Below are positions 15,678 to 22,918 of a stretch of DNA of 22,918 nt, in pieces (positions within the stretch are counted from its first letter, which is position 1; every line of letters begins with the position of its first letter). The notes under the pieces are model-generated. The model saw only the letters and a program-made list of their open reading frames with translations, was not told where the DNA came from and made no database searches. The DNA is taken from positions 1 to 22,918 of the forward strand of contig DAORSV010000022.1 of NCBI GenBank assembly GCA_035443705.1, given 5' to 3'. The position numbers and the translations under genes are program-made. This stretch comes from CADEGZ01 sp035443705 (lineage in GTDB: Bacteria > Pseudomonadota > Gammaproteobacteria > UBA6186 > Azoamicaceae).

Positions 15678-15739
15678 TAACATTTCGCCGAAGTTTTGAA
15701 TTCCAAGTGCACGTGCTTCCACATTGTAATCCCTGTTGA

Positions 15740-17050
15740 TTAACTAAAATCGTATTGCACCATTAAACGATTATAAATAAGCCGACCGAAAGCCGGGTTA
15801 TGTCTTAAAAGACCCATACGGTAGCGAAGTGAAAGATTTTTACATTGTTCATTCGGTTTATAAGTCAGGTCAAAATTTGCTTCGGATGTGTTAGGTGTAA
15901 ATGGACTTGTATTATATCTAGCATAACTCACTAATAAATGAAGCTGTTTTTCAAAAAAATTGTATTGTATGGTTCCTTTTGTTGCTGAGCCTGCTGATTT
16001 ATCTATAAGTCCCGCTATCATAGAGGTTGTATAAAGTGGATCGGCAGCATAACCGGCTGTATAAGGGGACACTATATTTCCATTTCCAAATGAACCCGTA
16101 TGCTTGGGAATATTGTTATAACCAATAGTCACACTGCCATCCACAATCTCAGCGCCCACTAATGCGCCATAGACATCAGAATTCTTTCTCGCAACACGTG
16201 CTGCATTAAAAACAGAATTTGAATCATTACGTTCGCGACCTACCTGAACCCCTGCTATCGGTCGTACTAAAGTATCTGTATCCATTGTATAATGAAGGTC
16301 GCCGTAATAAAGCTTTGCAATATCATAAAATTGATAGCCCCACACTTGCGCTTTAAAATCGCAATATTTGTATTGTGCGCCTAAAGCAAGCGTACCCATA
16401 ACCTTTTGATTACCTAGCGCGTTTATAGGTGCAGCCTGGTTGACTGGACTATAAAGATTGGTTTTCGAAAAGCCGCCTTTGATTCGGCTTTTAAAACGAA
16501 CCAGTCGCATTGCCGTTAAATCAAAATCTGTCATGGGTGATATTTTTGCATAAAATCCCTGATAAGTTACAGGGATCATTCGTGAGTCCGCCGCATTCAA
16601 CCAGGGACTACTCATCAGCTGATTACCCATTCGTGTTAGAAAATAACTATTTTCATATTGCAAAAAAGCTTGTCCCAAAGTGGTCACCGGTTTACTCGAC
16701 AACGTCATGTCTACTTTGTTTGGATTATGAGAGTTAAGCCCAAGAGACTGTGCTGTATAGGCTGTCGCACCCAGACGAAAACCATAAAAACAATCTTCCG
16801 TTAGCGCATTAAGCTTACCTCCAAAAGAAAAGGCCTTTTGATCCGCCAAGCTAGGTTTTGTATAGTCACGTTGAAAAAAATAAGTCCGCAAGTTTCCATC
16901 AACCTGAAGATACGGTATTGAAGGTAATATGTGTTCTTCAGCTCTGTCGCTTTGGGTCTCCTGAAGTGCTATAGCTTGAACCTCAGCTGCTATGAACATC
17001 AAGCATAAACTATGTAATAGAATAGTATTGATTTTAGGTATTCGTTTCAA
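15740..17050 (-). CDS. OprD-like outer-membrane porin
   Basis: A 436-residue outer-membrane beta-barrel. The signal peptide (MKRIPKINTILLHSLCLMFIAAEVQA) has a likely cut after VQA at residue 26. The mature protein has alternating aromatic/hydrophobic strands and ends RLMVQYDFS, with the Phe close to the C-terminus as in barrel proteins. The segment TLGQAFLQYENSYFLTRMGN followed by SPWLNAADSRMIPVTYQG is like the OprD/OprQ family, which takes up basic amino acids or small carboxylates. The start is TTG with AAGGAG 5 nt upstream; the next Met would lie inside the signal peptide. A LivK-like receptor gene follows on the same strand ~60 bp later, so the pair may pass one nutrient across the outer membrane and periplasm (inference). 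Confidence 0.82.
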   Translation of the reverse strand: MKRIPKINTILLHSLCLMFIAAEVQAIALQETQSDRAEEHILPSIPYLQVDGNLRTYFFQRDYTKPSLADQKAFSFGGKLNALTEDCFYGFRLGATAYTAQSLGLNSHNPNKVDMTLSSKPVTTLGQAFLQYENSYFLTRMGNQLMSSPWLNAADSRMIPVTYQGFYAKISPMTDFDLTAMRLVRFKSRIKGGFSKTNLYSPVNQAAPINALGNQKVMGTLALGAQYKYCDFKAQVWGYQFYDIAKLYYGDLHYTMDTDTLVRPIAGVQVGRERNDSNSVFNAARVARKNSDVYGALVGAEIVDGSVTIGYNNIPKHTGSFGNGNIVSPYTAGYAADPLYTTSMIAGLIDKSAGSATKGTIQYNFFEKQLHLLVSYARYNTSPFTPNTSEANFDLTYKPNEQCKNLSLRYRMGLLRHNPAFGRLIYNRLMVQYDFS

Positions 17051-17055
17051 AAAAA

Positions 17056-17121
17056 CTCCTTAAAGCTCCAAAATTTTTAGAGCATCTCTTTAAAGAGTAT
17101 GAAAAAATCTCCAGTTGTCAA
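17056..17121 (-). promoter_or_regulatory. Promoter and palindromes upstream of the porin gene
   Basis: On the minus strand a perfect TTGACA (17121-17116) is followed after 16 bp by TACTCT (17099-17094), a weak -10. A perfect 12-bp palindrome CTCTTTAAAGAG (17086-17097) overlaps that -10. A second imperfect palindrome, GCTCCAAAA/TTTTTAGAGC-like (17065-17083), lies in the leader before the AAGGAG site (17061-17056). The palindromes may bind a regulator. Confidence 0.5.
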
Positions 17122-17160
17122 CTCATGCTTTCAACGTAGGTCGGCTGGCTTTTTTTTTAT

Positions 17161-18126
17161 TCATGCAATTTTTTCAACAATAAGCACAGATACGATAGGA
17201 GACACTTCGGTTACTTTAGAAAGACTCAAATTGGCTTCTCCTAATAATCTTTGCCAATCTTCGAGTGTTCGTTCACATCCACCTGTCATTACAAACATAT
17301 TAAGATCTAATAATCCCCCTTTAGGAGCGTCTTTTTCTAATATCATCTCTAAAACATAAATCTTTCCACCTGGCAACAAGGCATATCTAGCTTGATTCAG
17401 CAATTTTACGGCTAAATCATCTGGCCAATCATGCAAAACCCTACTTAAAATAATGGCATCAGCCATAACATTCCAGGGTTTAAAAAAATCTCCTCCTTTA
17501 TATTGAATCCGCTCAAGTAATTCTTTTTCTTTTGATATTTGCGCAACAACCTCAGGTAATTCTAATAATATCCCCTTCAAATTTTGGTATTCTTTCAACA
17601 ACAGTGATAATAAAATACCATTTCCGCCACCCACATCTAAAATACATCTGTGATTCTGCCAAAATTCTAATGCCAAAACAGGTTTATAATCATTTAAGGC
17701 ATAACCACTCAAAGCGCTTTGATAGGTATTCAACAAAGTTTTATCTTGAGAAAGTTCGGTAAAATAGCTTGTTTGAGGGAGATAATCGCTCCGTAGCGAA
17801 CTCGCCAGATTTTGCCACTGAATATAATGTGAATTTGCCCAGACTTCGGCAGCCGCCGCCATACTGCTGCTAGCTGTTGGCTTTAATAGCTCTCCTTTAG
17901 GTGTTAATGCCCAATGCTTATTTGGTAAAACAGTCACGATATTAAGTTCCCACAGACCTCTCAATAAACGCAAACAATTTTTTTTATTTATCTGCGTAGC
18001 GGTTGCAATGTTTTGCAGAGTGCCCGGCAGCTCATCAATAACACCTAACTCAATAGCCGCATAAATGGTTTGTGTTTTCCAGAAACCAACCAAATCTCCC
18101 GATAATTCATGCATAAGATTATTCAA
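17161..18126 (-). CDS. SAM-dependent small-molecule O-methyltransferase
   Basis: A 321-residue methyltransferase of the acetylserotonin/caffeate O-methyltransferase class (Methyltransf_2 with a dimerisation helix-turn-helix domain). The N-terminal winged-helix dimerisation domain spans about residues 8-85. The SAM-binding motif DVGGGNG is at 164-170. The catalytic-base His232 is in SRVLHDWPDD, and GGKIYVLEMIL follows. Relatives methylate phenolic or polyketide hydroxyls. The substrate is unknown. The start is TTG at 18126, chosen because GAGG lies 6 nt upstream; the ATG at 18114 lacks a well-spaced site. It is the last gene of the six-gene minus-strand operon, 20 nt after the phosphatase gene, which suggests a tailoring step. 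Confidence 0.9.
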   Translation of the reverse strand: MNNLMHELSGDLVGFWKTQTIYAAIELGVIDELPGTLQNIATATQINKKNCLRLLRGLWELNIVTVLPNKHWALTPKGELLKPTASSSMAAAAEVWANSHYIQWQNLASSLRSDYLPQTSYFTELSQDKTLLNTYQSALSGYALNDYKPVLALEFWQNHRCILDVGGGNGILLSLLLKEYQNLKGILLELPEVVAQISKEKELLERIQYKGGDFFKPWNVMADAIILSRVLHDWPDDLAVKLLNQARYALLPGGKIYVLEMILEKDAPKGGLLDLNMFVMTGGCERTLEDWQRLLGEANLSLSKVTEVSPIVSVLIVEKIA

Positions 18127-18146
18127 CTGACACCTCGTTTTTTTTG

Positions 18147-18788
18147 CTATTCATAAACATAAGCAGGTTTTCCCTCTACCGTTTTCTGTCCACGAAAAAC
18201 AGCATACACTAACCCACTTTTTTTATATAAAAATAAAGTTTCTAAAAAACCAGGCCATACGTCAACTAATGCATTATTGGGAAATAAAATACCATTTACA
18301 GCGCCTAATATAGAATCATGCGTGATAAAAAGATAAATACCTGTCTCATTTGCAAGAGAAAATAAATGATTCAATAGCTTTTTAAAAGCTTCCTCAACGG
18401 ACAAACAAAACCCAGGCATTACTGATTTTTTATTAAGCAGCCTAGCAACAACCTCAATAGCTTCATACTTCAGAAAAAACGGAGACGCTATTTCTGGGTT
18501 TTCCACAAAGACCCCGGGATCTCCCAGCATTCTATTTTGTTTAACAACGGCATACTTTGCAGTACATTTTAAAAGCTCTGCTGTTTCAATACATCGTAAT
18601 ACAGGACTAGCGTAAATTTCAATCAGTCTATTTTTTAAGTAAGAATGTAACTTTATCGTATCATCTATCCCCTGCTGTGTAATATGCAGTTCATTACCTA
18701 ATTTTCCCTTAGGAATTTTTTCACGTTCGGCATGCCTCATTAAACCAATAACAGGGCAATCCTGAGGTATAAGCGCTATATTTTGCAT
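18147..18788 (-). CDS. Histidine phosphatase superfamily protein
   Basis: A ~213-residue protein of the phosphoglycerate-mutase-like histidine phosphatase superfamily. The phospho-acceptor motif is RHA (R18, H19), followed by ASPVLRCIETAELL and the second catalytic His in FITHDSILG. The catalytic set is therefore complete. The substrate cannot be told from sequence; sugar phosphates, nucleotides and phosphoproteins are all known in the family. The start at 18788 is preferred to the longer 18815 option because it makes TGATG with the stop of the upstream WG-repeat gene, a 1-nt overlap typical of translational coupling. A role in the same pathway as the radical SAM and glycosyltransferase genes is inferred from this coupling. 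Confidence 0.85.
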   Translation of the reverse strand: MQNIALIPQDCPVIGLMRHAEREKIPKGKLGNELHITQQGIDDTIKLHSYLKNRLIEIYASPVLRCIETAELLKCTAKYAVVKQNRMLGDPGVFVENPEIASPFFLKYEAIEVVARLLNKKSVMPGFCLSVEEAFKKLLNHLFSLANETGIYLFITHDSILGAVNGILFPNNALVDVWPGFLETLFLYKKSGLVYAVFRGQKTVEGKPAYVYE

Positions 18789-19543
18789 CAGATGAAGTGT
18801 TCTATGGGTAAACAAGACGCGGGTGGGGAACTTAATTGTGCCATAGTATCATCGGCTGTATTAATGATGACCAAATCACCTTCGAAGGTTTTTACACGAG
18901 CTAGACCATTATAAAAGGGTTCAACCTGTTGATAACGCGATTTATAAATAGGAATACCCTGCTTATTAATATGAAACCAACCTTGTTCATCTTGTGCTCT
19001 TGCATACCCCTTATGATAAACATCCAAATCTCTAAACCAGCAATTGTGAAGAGGATTACCTTGGGGATCAATATGGGTATGTAGACCTAACTCATTACAA
19101 ACAACCGCACTGCCATCTTTGAAATCACCAACATAACGGTACTGTTTTTGATAGATTTTTTGACCATCACGATTAATATGAAAATAAAGATCTGTAATTT
19201 TATCTTTTACGGGACAATTATGCTCTTGAAAATTTCCACACCAACCGTAACGTTCCAAATAGATAGGTGTACCCTCTGTGTTAACATGAAACCAACCTTC
19301 TTCATTTATAACTGCCGCAAGCCCCTCATAAAAACCAAATGTTTCAATATATCGATTGAAATAAGCAGGCCGGCCCTCAACATCAATATGAAAAGCATGC
19401 ACTTCACTTTTGACAGGTGCTAATCCCGGCTCATGAAATTTCATAACATGAGTATATCGTTGGCTATACAAAGGCTTTTCATTTAATAAATGAAATGTCT
19501 CGCACGGTGACACAATAATGTCTTTCCAAATGATTTCACTCAC
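18788..19543 (-). CDS. WG-like repeat protein (six ~34-residue repeats)
   Basis: A 251-residue protein made almost wholly of repeats. The unit starts at residues 17, 51, 85, 121, 156 and 190, so the period is 34-36, with a degenerate seventh start near 224. The consensus is FHI(D/N)xxGxPIYxxRYxxVxxFxxGLAxVxxxxGW. This resembles the WG/KWG-type beta repeat family. There is no signal peptide or membrane segment. The repeat is rich in Tyr, His and Trp, and repeat 5 is the most diverged. The GTG start overlaps the radical SAM stop (GTGA), and the stop shares a base with the phosphatase start. Tight coupling suggests a binding scaffold or a substrate for the neighbouring enzymes (inference). The exact family role is not known. 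Confidence 0.85.
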   Translation of the reverse strand: MSEIIWKDIIVSPCETFHLLNEKPLYSQRYTHVMKFHEPGLAPVKSEVHAFHIDVEGRPAYFNRYIETFGFYEGLAAVINEEGWFHVNTEGTPIYLERYGWCGNFQEHNCPVKDKITDLYFHINRDGQKIYQKQYRYVGDFKDGSAVVCNELGLHTHIDPQGNPLHNCWFRDLDVYHKGYARAQDEQGWFHINKQGIPIYKSRYQQVEPFYNGLARVKTFEGDLVIINTADDTMAQLSSPPASCLPIEHFI

Positions 19544-20616
19544 GATGCTGTCACATCCTGCAGCTTTGAGAGAGCATCATTTATCACGCTCAGAGATTTT
19601 CGCATATTGCAGCCCTGACAAACTTCATGTTGCATATAATTTTTGCAAAGTGCCTGATATTCTTGACTGTTCCAAATGTCACTCAGCGTTTTATTCTTCA
19701 AATTTCCAAAATCGCCCAATTTACGCCGTTCTTTATCAGGCGCACAACAAGGACTAAATCGACCGTCGGCTGCAATCCACGCTTCTTTACCTAAAAAAGG
19801 ACATTCCCCTCCAGGTGTTAAATCTTGAACGGCATGTTCATCTAATAAATAGATATTTTCTAATTTAATAAATTTTCCATTGGGCAATTGCTCTGTCTCT
19901 GCTACGGACTGTGCCTTAATAACCGCTTGATTCCAACGCACAATGCTCTCTTGATTTCGGCGCATTGATAATGTCTTAATTTCATCAAAATGTGCCCATA
20001 AGTGATGCCCCTTAATACGATCAACGCCTAAATTTATACCGAGTTGTACAATATCCGCCAGTTCATGAATATTCGTTTCAAGAAAAGTAAGCTGTAATGT
20101 CACTTGACAATAATGACCATTTGAAAGCGCATATTCATTGCGAACGACAATAAATTTTTGTAAATTATCAAGCACTTTATCCCAGTTTGTTCCTAGCATG
20201 ATCTTTTCTTGTGTTTCTTTAGTCGCACCATTCCAAGAAATTTTTACATCTGAAGTCACTGGCACAATCAATTTTGCCCAAGCATCAACACCTTTTTTAG
20301 GAAAAGTTCCGTTGGTTGTTAAATTTAATTTAATATGATATTGATGACATAGTGCGATAATTTCTTCAAAATCTTTATACAACAAAGGTTCGCCCATTGT
20401 GGAAGGTATAATTTCTCGCACAGACGTTCCTTGTGATTCCGCTAATATTTTCTTAATTAAATCAATACTCATCCGGCGCCTAGGGATCCCCGCTGCTATG
20501 CGATCGACTCTTGTCGTACTATAAGGAGAATGATCTTCACACATAATACAGCTTAAATTACAATCATCGGGATTGGTATCAAATGTGATACGCCAGGGAC
20601 CAGACCGCTTTTCCAT
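19540..20616 (-). CDS. Radical SAM protein with SPASM domain
   Basis: A 358-residue radical SAM enzyme. The [4Fe-4S] motif CNLSCIMC (C-x3-C-x2-C; C19, C23, C26) follows RITFDTNPDD. GEPLLYKDFEEII and LNLTTNGTFP are further core motifs. The C-terminal ~90 residues are a SPASM-type auxiliary-cluster domain with Cys in ECPFLG, SPCC, LCKNYM and EVCQGC. Such enzymes modify peptides or, near glycosyltransferases, act in surface-glycan loci; the NPDxCNLxCIMCE leader resembles the latter group from memory. ATG 20616 is chosen over 20622 because AAGGAG is 7 nt upstream of it and only 1 nt from the other. Its stop overlaps the WG-repeat start by 4 nt. Confidence 0.92.
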   Translation of the reverse strand: MEKRSGPWRITFDTNPDDCNLSCIMCEDHSPYSTTRVDRIAAGIPRRRMSIDLIKKILAESQGTSVREIIPSTMGEPLLYKDFEEIIALCHQYHIKLNLTTNGTFPKKGVDAWAKLIVPVTSDVKISWNGATKETQEKIMLGTNWDKVLDNLQKFIVVRNEYALSNGHYCQVTLQLTFLETNIHELADIVQLGINLGVDRIKGHHLWAHFDEIKTLSMRRNQESIVRWNQAVIKAQSVAETEQLPNGKFIKLENIYLLDEHAVQDLTPGGECPFLGKEAWIAADGRFSPCCAPDKERRKLGDFGNLKNKTLSDIWNSQEYQALCKNYMQHEVCQGCNMRKSLSVINDALSKLQDVTAS

Positions 20617-20623
20617 AAACATT

Positions 20624-20629
20624 CTCCTT
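20624..20629 (-). promoter_or_regulatory. Ribosome binding site that sets the radical SAM start
   Basis: AAGGAG at 20629-20624 overlaps the stop codon of the glycosyltransferase gene (TAAGGAG). A 7-nt spacer leads to the ATG at 20616, whereas the ATG at 20622 is only 1 nt away. Confidence 0.75.
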
Positions 20630-21926
20630 ATGCGAATTTGCGATAAATATTTTCTATAGCATTAATATGTGAATCTAAATCTGGGATATTAGCATCATCT
20701 GATTGCAGATAACCGACAGCGCCTAATCTGCGTGCCTCATCGGGATTATCAAGCAACCGCTGCATTTGTATTGCAAGACTATTAACATTACGATGTTCAA
20801 ACAATAGACCATTTTTTTCATGCTGAATATATTCAGCCATTCCACCGACATTTGCAGTTATCACTGGCACTGTGGCTTGTAAGGCCTCATGGATAACTAA
20901 AGGCGAGTTTTCTACCCAAATAGAGGGAACAACAATACAATCTGTTAAATTAAAAACATCCGTTATAATATGTTCATTACGATATTCAGACAACCAATAA
21001 ACGGCGTTTTGAATTTCTACAGGCAAGCTTGCTACAAGAGAACGTAACGCCTCTGTATTCTGCGAGCGCGGTCGACCCCAAATACGTAGTTGACAACGGC
21101 CTTTTAATAAACCAAAAGCTGAAATTAAATGCTGGATCCCTTTAGCCGGTATGTGGGTACCAATATAACCAAAAGTAAAAGGCTCTCCTAAGAGACGTTT
21201 TCGATTTTGTAACCGTTTTAAATCAAACCCATAGTCTAAGTAAAGAACTTTTTCCATGGGCAATCCAAACTCTTGCACGTAACGTTGATACAGATATTTT
21301 GAAGGCGCAATAAAGCAGCTTATATTTTTTAGAATGTCACGAATATGCGTCATTCGACGATCCACCCAATCCGTCCAATACTTTAGATCGGTATTGATTT
21401 CTCCCTCAGCCCCCGAAAAGTAGCCTGAATAACAATTTACTGCACACTTTCTATTCTCTTGACTCTCACATAATGCCCATAATTCATCATTCTGTGGCGG
21501 ATTTCGCTGAATAAATTGACCTCTAGGGCACATCAACCAATAATCGTGCAAGGTATATATTAACGGTATTTTTTGTTTTTCTGCTTCCCATACCATAGAA
21601 GTCGACAGATGGTTAAGATGGCCAATATGAACAATATTCGGTTTAATTTTTAGCAATAAGTCGGCAAAAATTTTGTCTATTTCAGCATGTCGATACTGGT
21701 AGCGATATTTTTCAAGCGGAATATTAACAATATGAATCTTGATATTAGGCATAAGAACATCAAACGTTTCTCTAAGCGAAAAATCCTTCACAAATGGGTT
21801 TTCTTCACGTGTAAAAACGTGCACTTCATGATTTTTAGATAAGCCATGACAGAGCATTTGACTATAAACTTCTGATCCCGCGTTGTAAAGCGGAGGATAA
21901 CCATGAATGACTTTCAATATTTTCAT
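20628..21926 (-). CDS. Glycosyltransferase family 4
   Basis: A 432-residue GT-B retaining glycosyltransferase. The N-terminal domain opens MKILKVIHGYPPLYNAGSEVY, the acceptor-side motif of GT4. The middle has IYTLHDYWLMCPRGQF with an extra Cys-bearing insert. The C-terminal donor domain has FGYIGTHIPAKGIQHLI and the E-x7-E nucleotide-sugar motif (ENSPLVIHE), then GGMAEYI. It transfers a sugar from an NDP-sugar to an unknown acceptor in the cytoplasm or at the inner membrane face. It begins 6 nt after the epimerase stop; the radical SAM gene follows. Together these fit a surface polysaccharide or glycosylated-product pathway. Confidence 0.93.
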   Translation of the reverse strand: MKILKVIHGYPPLYNAGSEVYSQMLCHGLSKNHEVHVFTREENPFVKDFSLRETFDVLMPNIKIHIVNIPLEKYRYQYRHAEIDKIFADLLLKIKPNIVHIGHLNHLSTSMVWEAEKQKIPLIYTLHDYWLMCPRGQFIQRNPPQNDELWALCESQENRKCAVNCYSGYFSGAEGEINTDLKYWTDWVDRRMTHIRDILKNISCFIAPSKYLYQRYVQEFGLPMEKVLYLDYGFDLKRLQNRKRLLGEPFTFGYIGTHIPAKGIQHLISAFGLLKGRCQLRIWGRPRSQNTEALRSLVASLPVEIQNAVYWLSEYRNEHIITDVFNLTDCIVVPSIWVENSPLVIHEALQATVPVITANVGGMAEYIQHEKNGLLFEHRNVNSLAIQMQRLLDNPDEARRLGAVGYLQSDDANIPDLDSHINAIENIYRKFA

Positions 21927-21932
21927 TCTATA

Positions 21933-22862
21933 TCAAACACAACTTTTGCTAGCGTAAATAGATTGTGATTCAAACAATCTAACTAACCGCCTGATACCTT
22001 CTTCAATCATCACTGTTGCTTTCCAGCCCAAGAGATCTAATGCCAAACGTGGATCGCCGTAAAAGGTTGCCACATCAAATGTACGTGAAGGCATTTCTTG
22101 AAAATGGATATTAAAGTTACTTAATTTTTTTGCAATAGTGGCTGCTTCCAGCAAAGTCGTACCTTTACCCGTTGTGAAATGAATGGCAGGCAAATCACAA
22201 TTTCCTTGTTCTAATCGACTTATCACTTTTATGATTCCATCAATCACATCCTCAATATAGGTAAAATCAAATACATTATGGCCTCCATCAATACGAATCG
22301 TTTCACCCAATGCCGCTGCTCTGCAAAAGGCTGGGATCACACGATCAATATAATCATTAAGGCTACCATATACGTTAGAAAAACGAAGAATAACCGTTTG
22401 CAAGCCTTTAGCTCTATATTCTAATACTGCACTTTCTGCAGCGATTTTAGACTTTGCATAAATATTGACAGGTAATAAGGGTGCACGCTCATCAACCGGC
22501 AATACCGTTTGTTGCCCATAGACTTCCCTGCTGCTCGCATAAATAACCCAAGGTCGTCGAGTAGATTTTAGAGCTGCTTCTAGCACTGCCTGTGTACCGT
22601 TAACATTCGTATCCCAGCAAAGCTCGGGATTTTTTTCGCCAGAGATGACGCGGGACACCCCTGCTAAATGAACAATACCATGACAATCATCAGATAATTT
22701 TTCTAATTGTTTTAAATCCCGAATATCGCCATGTTTGTGATGATTTTTTGGGTAACGCAGATCAACTTCTATAACATTAAAGCCGCAGGTTTTCAACTGA
22801 CTTTTTAGCGCATGACCAATCAATCCTTTGGAACCTGTAATTAGTATCTTTCTTTCCTGCAT
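21933..22862 (-). CDS. NAD-dependent epimerase/dehydratase (extended SDR)
   Basis: A ~309-residue extended short-chain dehydrogenase/reductase of the nucleotide-sugar epimerase/dehydratase type. The Rossmann motif GSKGLIG follows KILIT near the N-terminus. The catalytic Ser is in YASSREVYG, and YAKSK carries Tyr and Lys. GGHNVFDFTYIEDV and a C-terminal substrate domain complete the family layout. It likely makes the NDP-sugar used by the glycosyltransferase downstream. Two starts are possible. ATG 22862 has AAGGGA 6 nt upstream and gives the usual short N-terminus. ATG 22877 overlaps a stop codon of an upstream frame as ATGA, which would also be normal coupling. I chose 22862 on the ribosome site. 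Confidence 0.92.
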   Translation of the reverse strand: MQERKILITGSKGLIGHALKSQLKTCGFNVIEVDLRYPKNHHKHGDIRDLKQLEKLSDDCHGIVHLAGVSRVISGEKNPELCWDTNVNGTQAVLEAALKSTRRPWVIYASSREVYGQQTVLPVDERAPLLPVNIYAKSKIAAESAVLEYRAKGLQTVILRFSNVYGSLNDYIDRVIPAFCRAAALGETIRIDGGHNVFDFTYIEDVIDGIIKVISRLEQGNCDLPAIHFTTGKGTTLLEAATIAKKLSNFNIHFQEMPSRTFDVATFYGDPRLALDLLGWKATVMIEEGIRRLVRLFESQSIYASKSCV

Positions 22863-22873
22863 GCGTAATCCCT

Positions 22874-22918
22874 TCATTTGTGCAATCGAATAATTAAACC
22901 AAACATTTCCTTAAAGTA
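22874..22918 (-). CDS. Possible C-terminal end of an upstream gene (partial)
   Basis: From the right edge the minus strand reads YFKEMFGLIIRLHK and then TGA, which overlaps the alternative epimerase ATG at 22877 as ATGA. Fourteen codons are too few for identification. The stop placement fits the tight packing of this operon, suggesting it continues beyond the window. It may equally be chance. Confidence 0.35.
   Translation of the reverse strand, partial: YFKEMFGLIIRLHK

Noticed and set aside
15678..15722. GTG at 15722 as the start of the LivK-like protein
   Set aside because: It adds 15 residues before the hydrophobic leader and lacks a ribosome site; 15677 is better supported.
17140..17160. 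T-rich stretch after GGCTGGC as an intrinsic terminator
   Set aside because: The preceding bases do not form a hairpin, and the T run is on the strand opposite to the genes.
1..22918. CRISPR arrays, tRNA genes and insertion sequences
   Set aside because: No spaced direct-repeat array, no tRNA cloverleaf apart from the tmRNA domain, and no transposase frame was seen on either strand.

Overview
The window looks like a low-to-medium GC (near 40% by eye) Gram-negative chromosome, most likely a gammaproteobacterium of the Legionella/Coxiella group. The pointers are a DedA-PAP2-LssY_C fusion, a pyrophosphate-type phosphofructokinase, Mpl, an OprD-like outer-membrane barrel, and divergent mrp and metG genes as in E. 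coli (here with a small gene between them). The placement is inference; no rRNA or marker phylogeny is available here. Two 100-base N runs (2199-2298, 4045-4144) show a draft scaffold.

Left edge (1-1320): a tyrosine integrase gene runs off the left end and starts 162 bp from the 3' end of ssrA (tmRNA). This is the usual layout of a genomic island inserted in the 3' end of ssrA, so about 1-876 is probably island and the rest host chromosome. Copies of a TTGCCCCCA motif surround the integrase start.

Housekeeping block (1327-11505): mrp (Fe-S carrier ATPase) with a small conserved unknown gene upstream, then metG, an rnfB-like two-cluster ferredoxin and nth (endonuclease III) in tight series; an unrecognised coiled-coil protein; the lssY-like membrane phosphatase; mpl (peptidoglycan recycling) convergent with it; and a PPi-type phosphofructokinase.

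Transport block (11510-17121): a TrpR-like repressor followed by a three-gene ABC importer of the TrpXYZ type, each junction a 4-nt overlap. Upstream lies a near-palindrome with the geometry of the E. coli trp operator (GTACT-N8-AGTAC), placed over the predicted -10. On the other strand an OprD-like porin and a LivK-like periplasmic binding protein form a two-gene unit with its own promoter and no ABC permease.

Right block (17161-22918, minus strand): a tightly packed operon. In order of transcription it has the tail of an off-window frame, an NAD-dependent sugar epimerase, a GT4 glycosyltransferase, a radical SAM/SPASM protein, a protein made of six WG-like repeats, a histidine phosphatase and a small-molecule O-methyltransferase. 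This is the best candidate for an undescribed system: a glycan or natural-product pathway, or a radical SAM enzyme acting on a repeat-protein partner.
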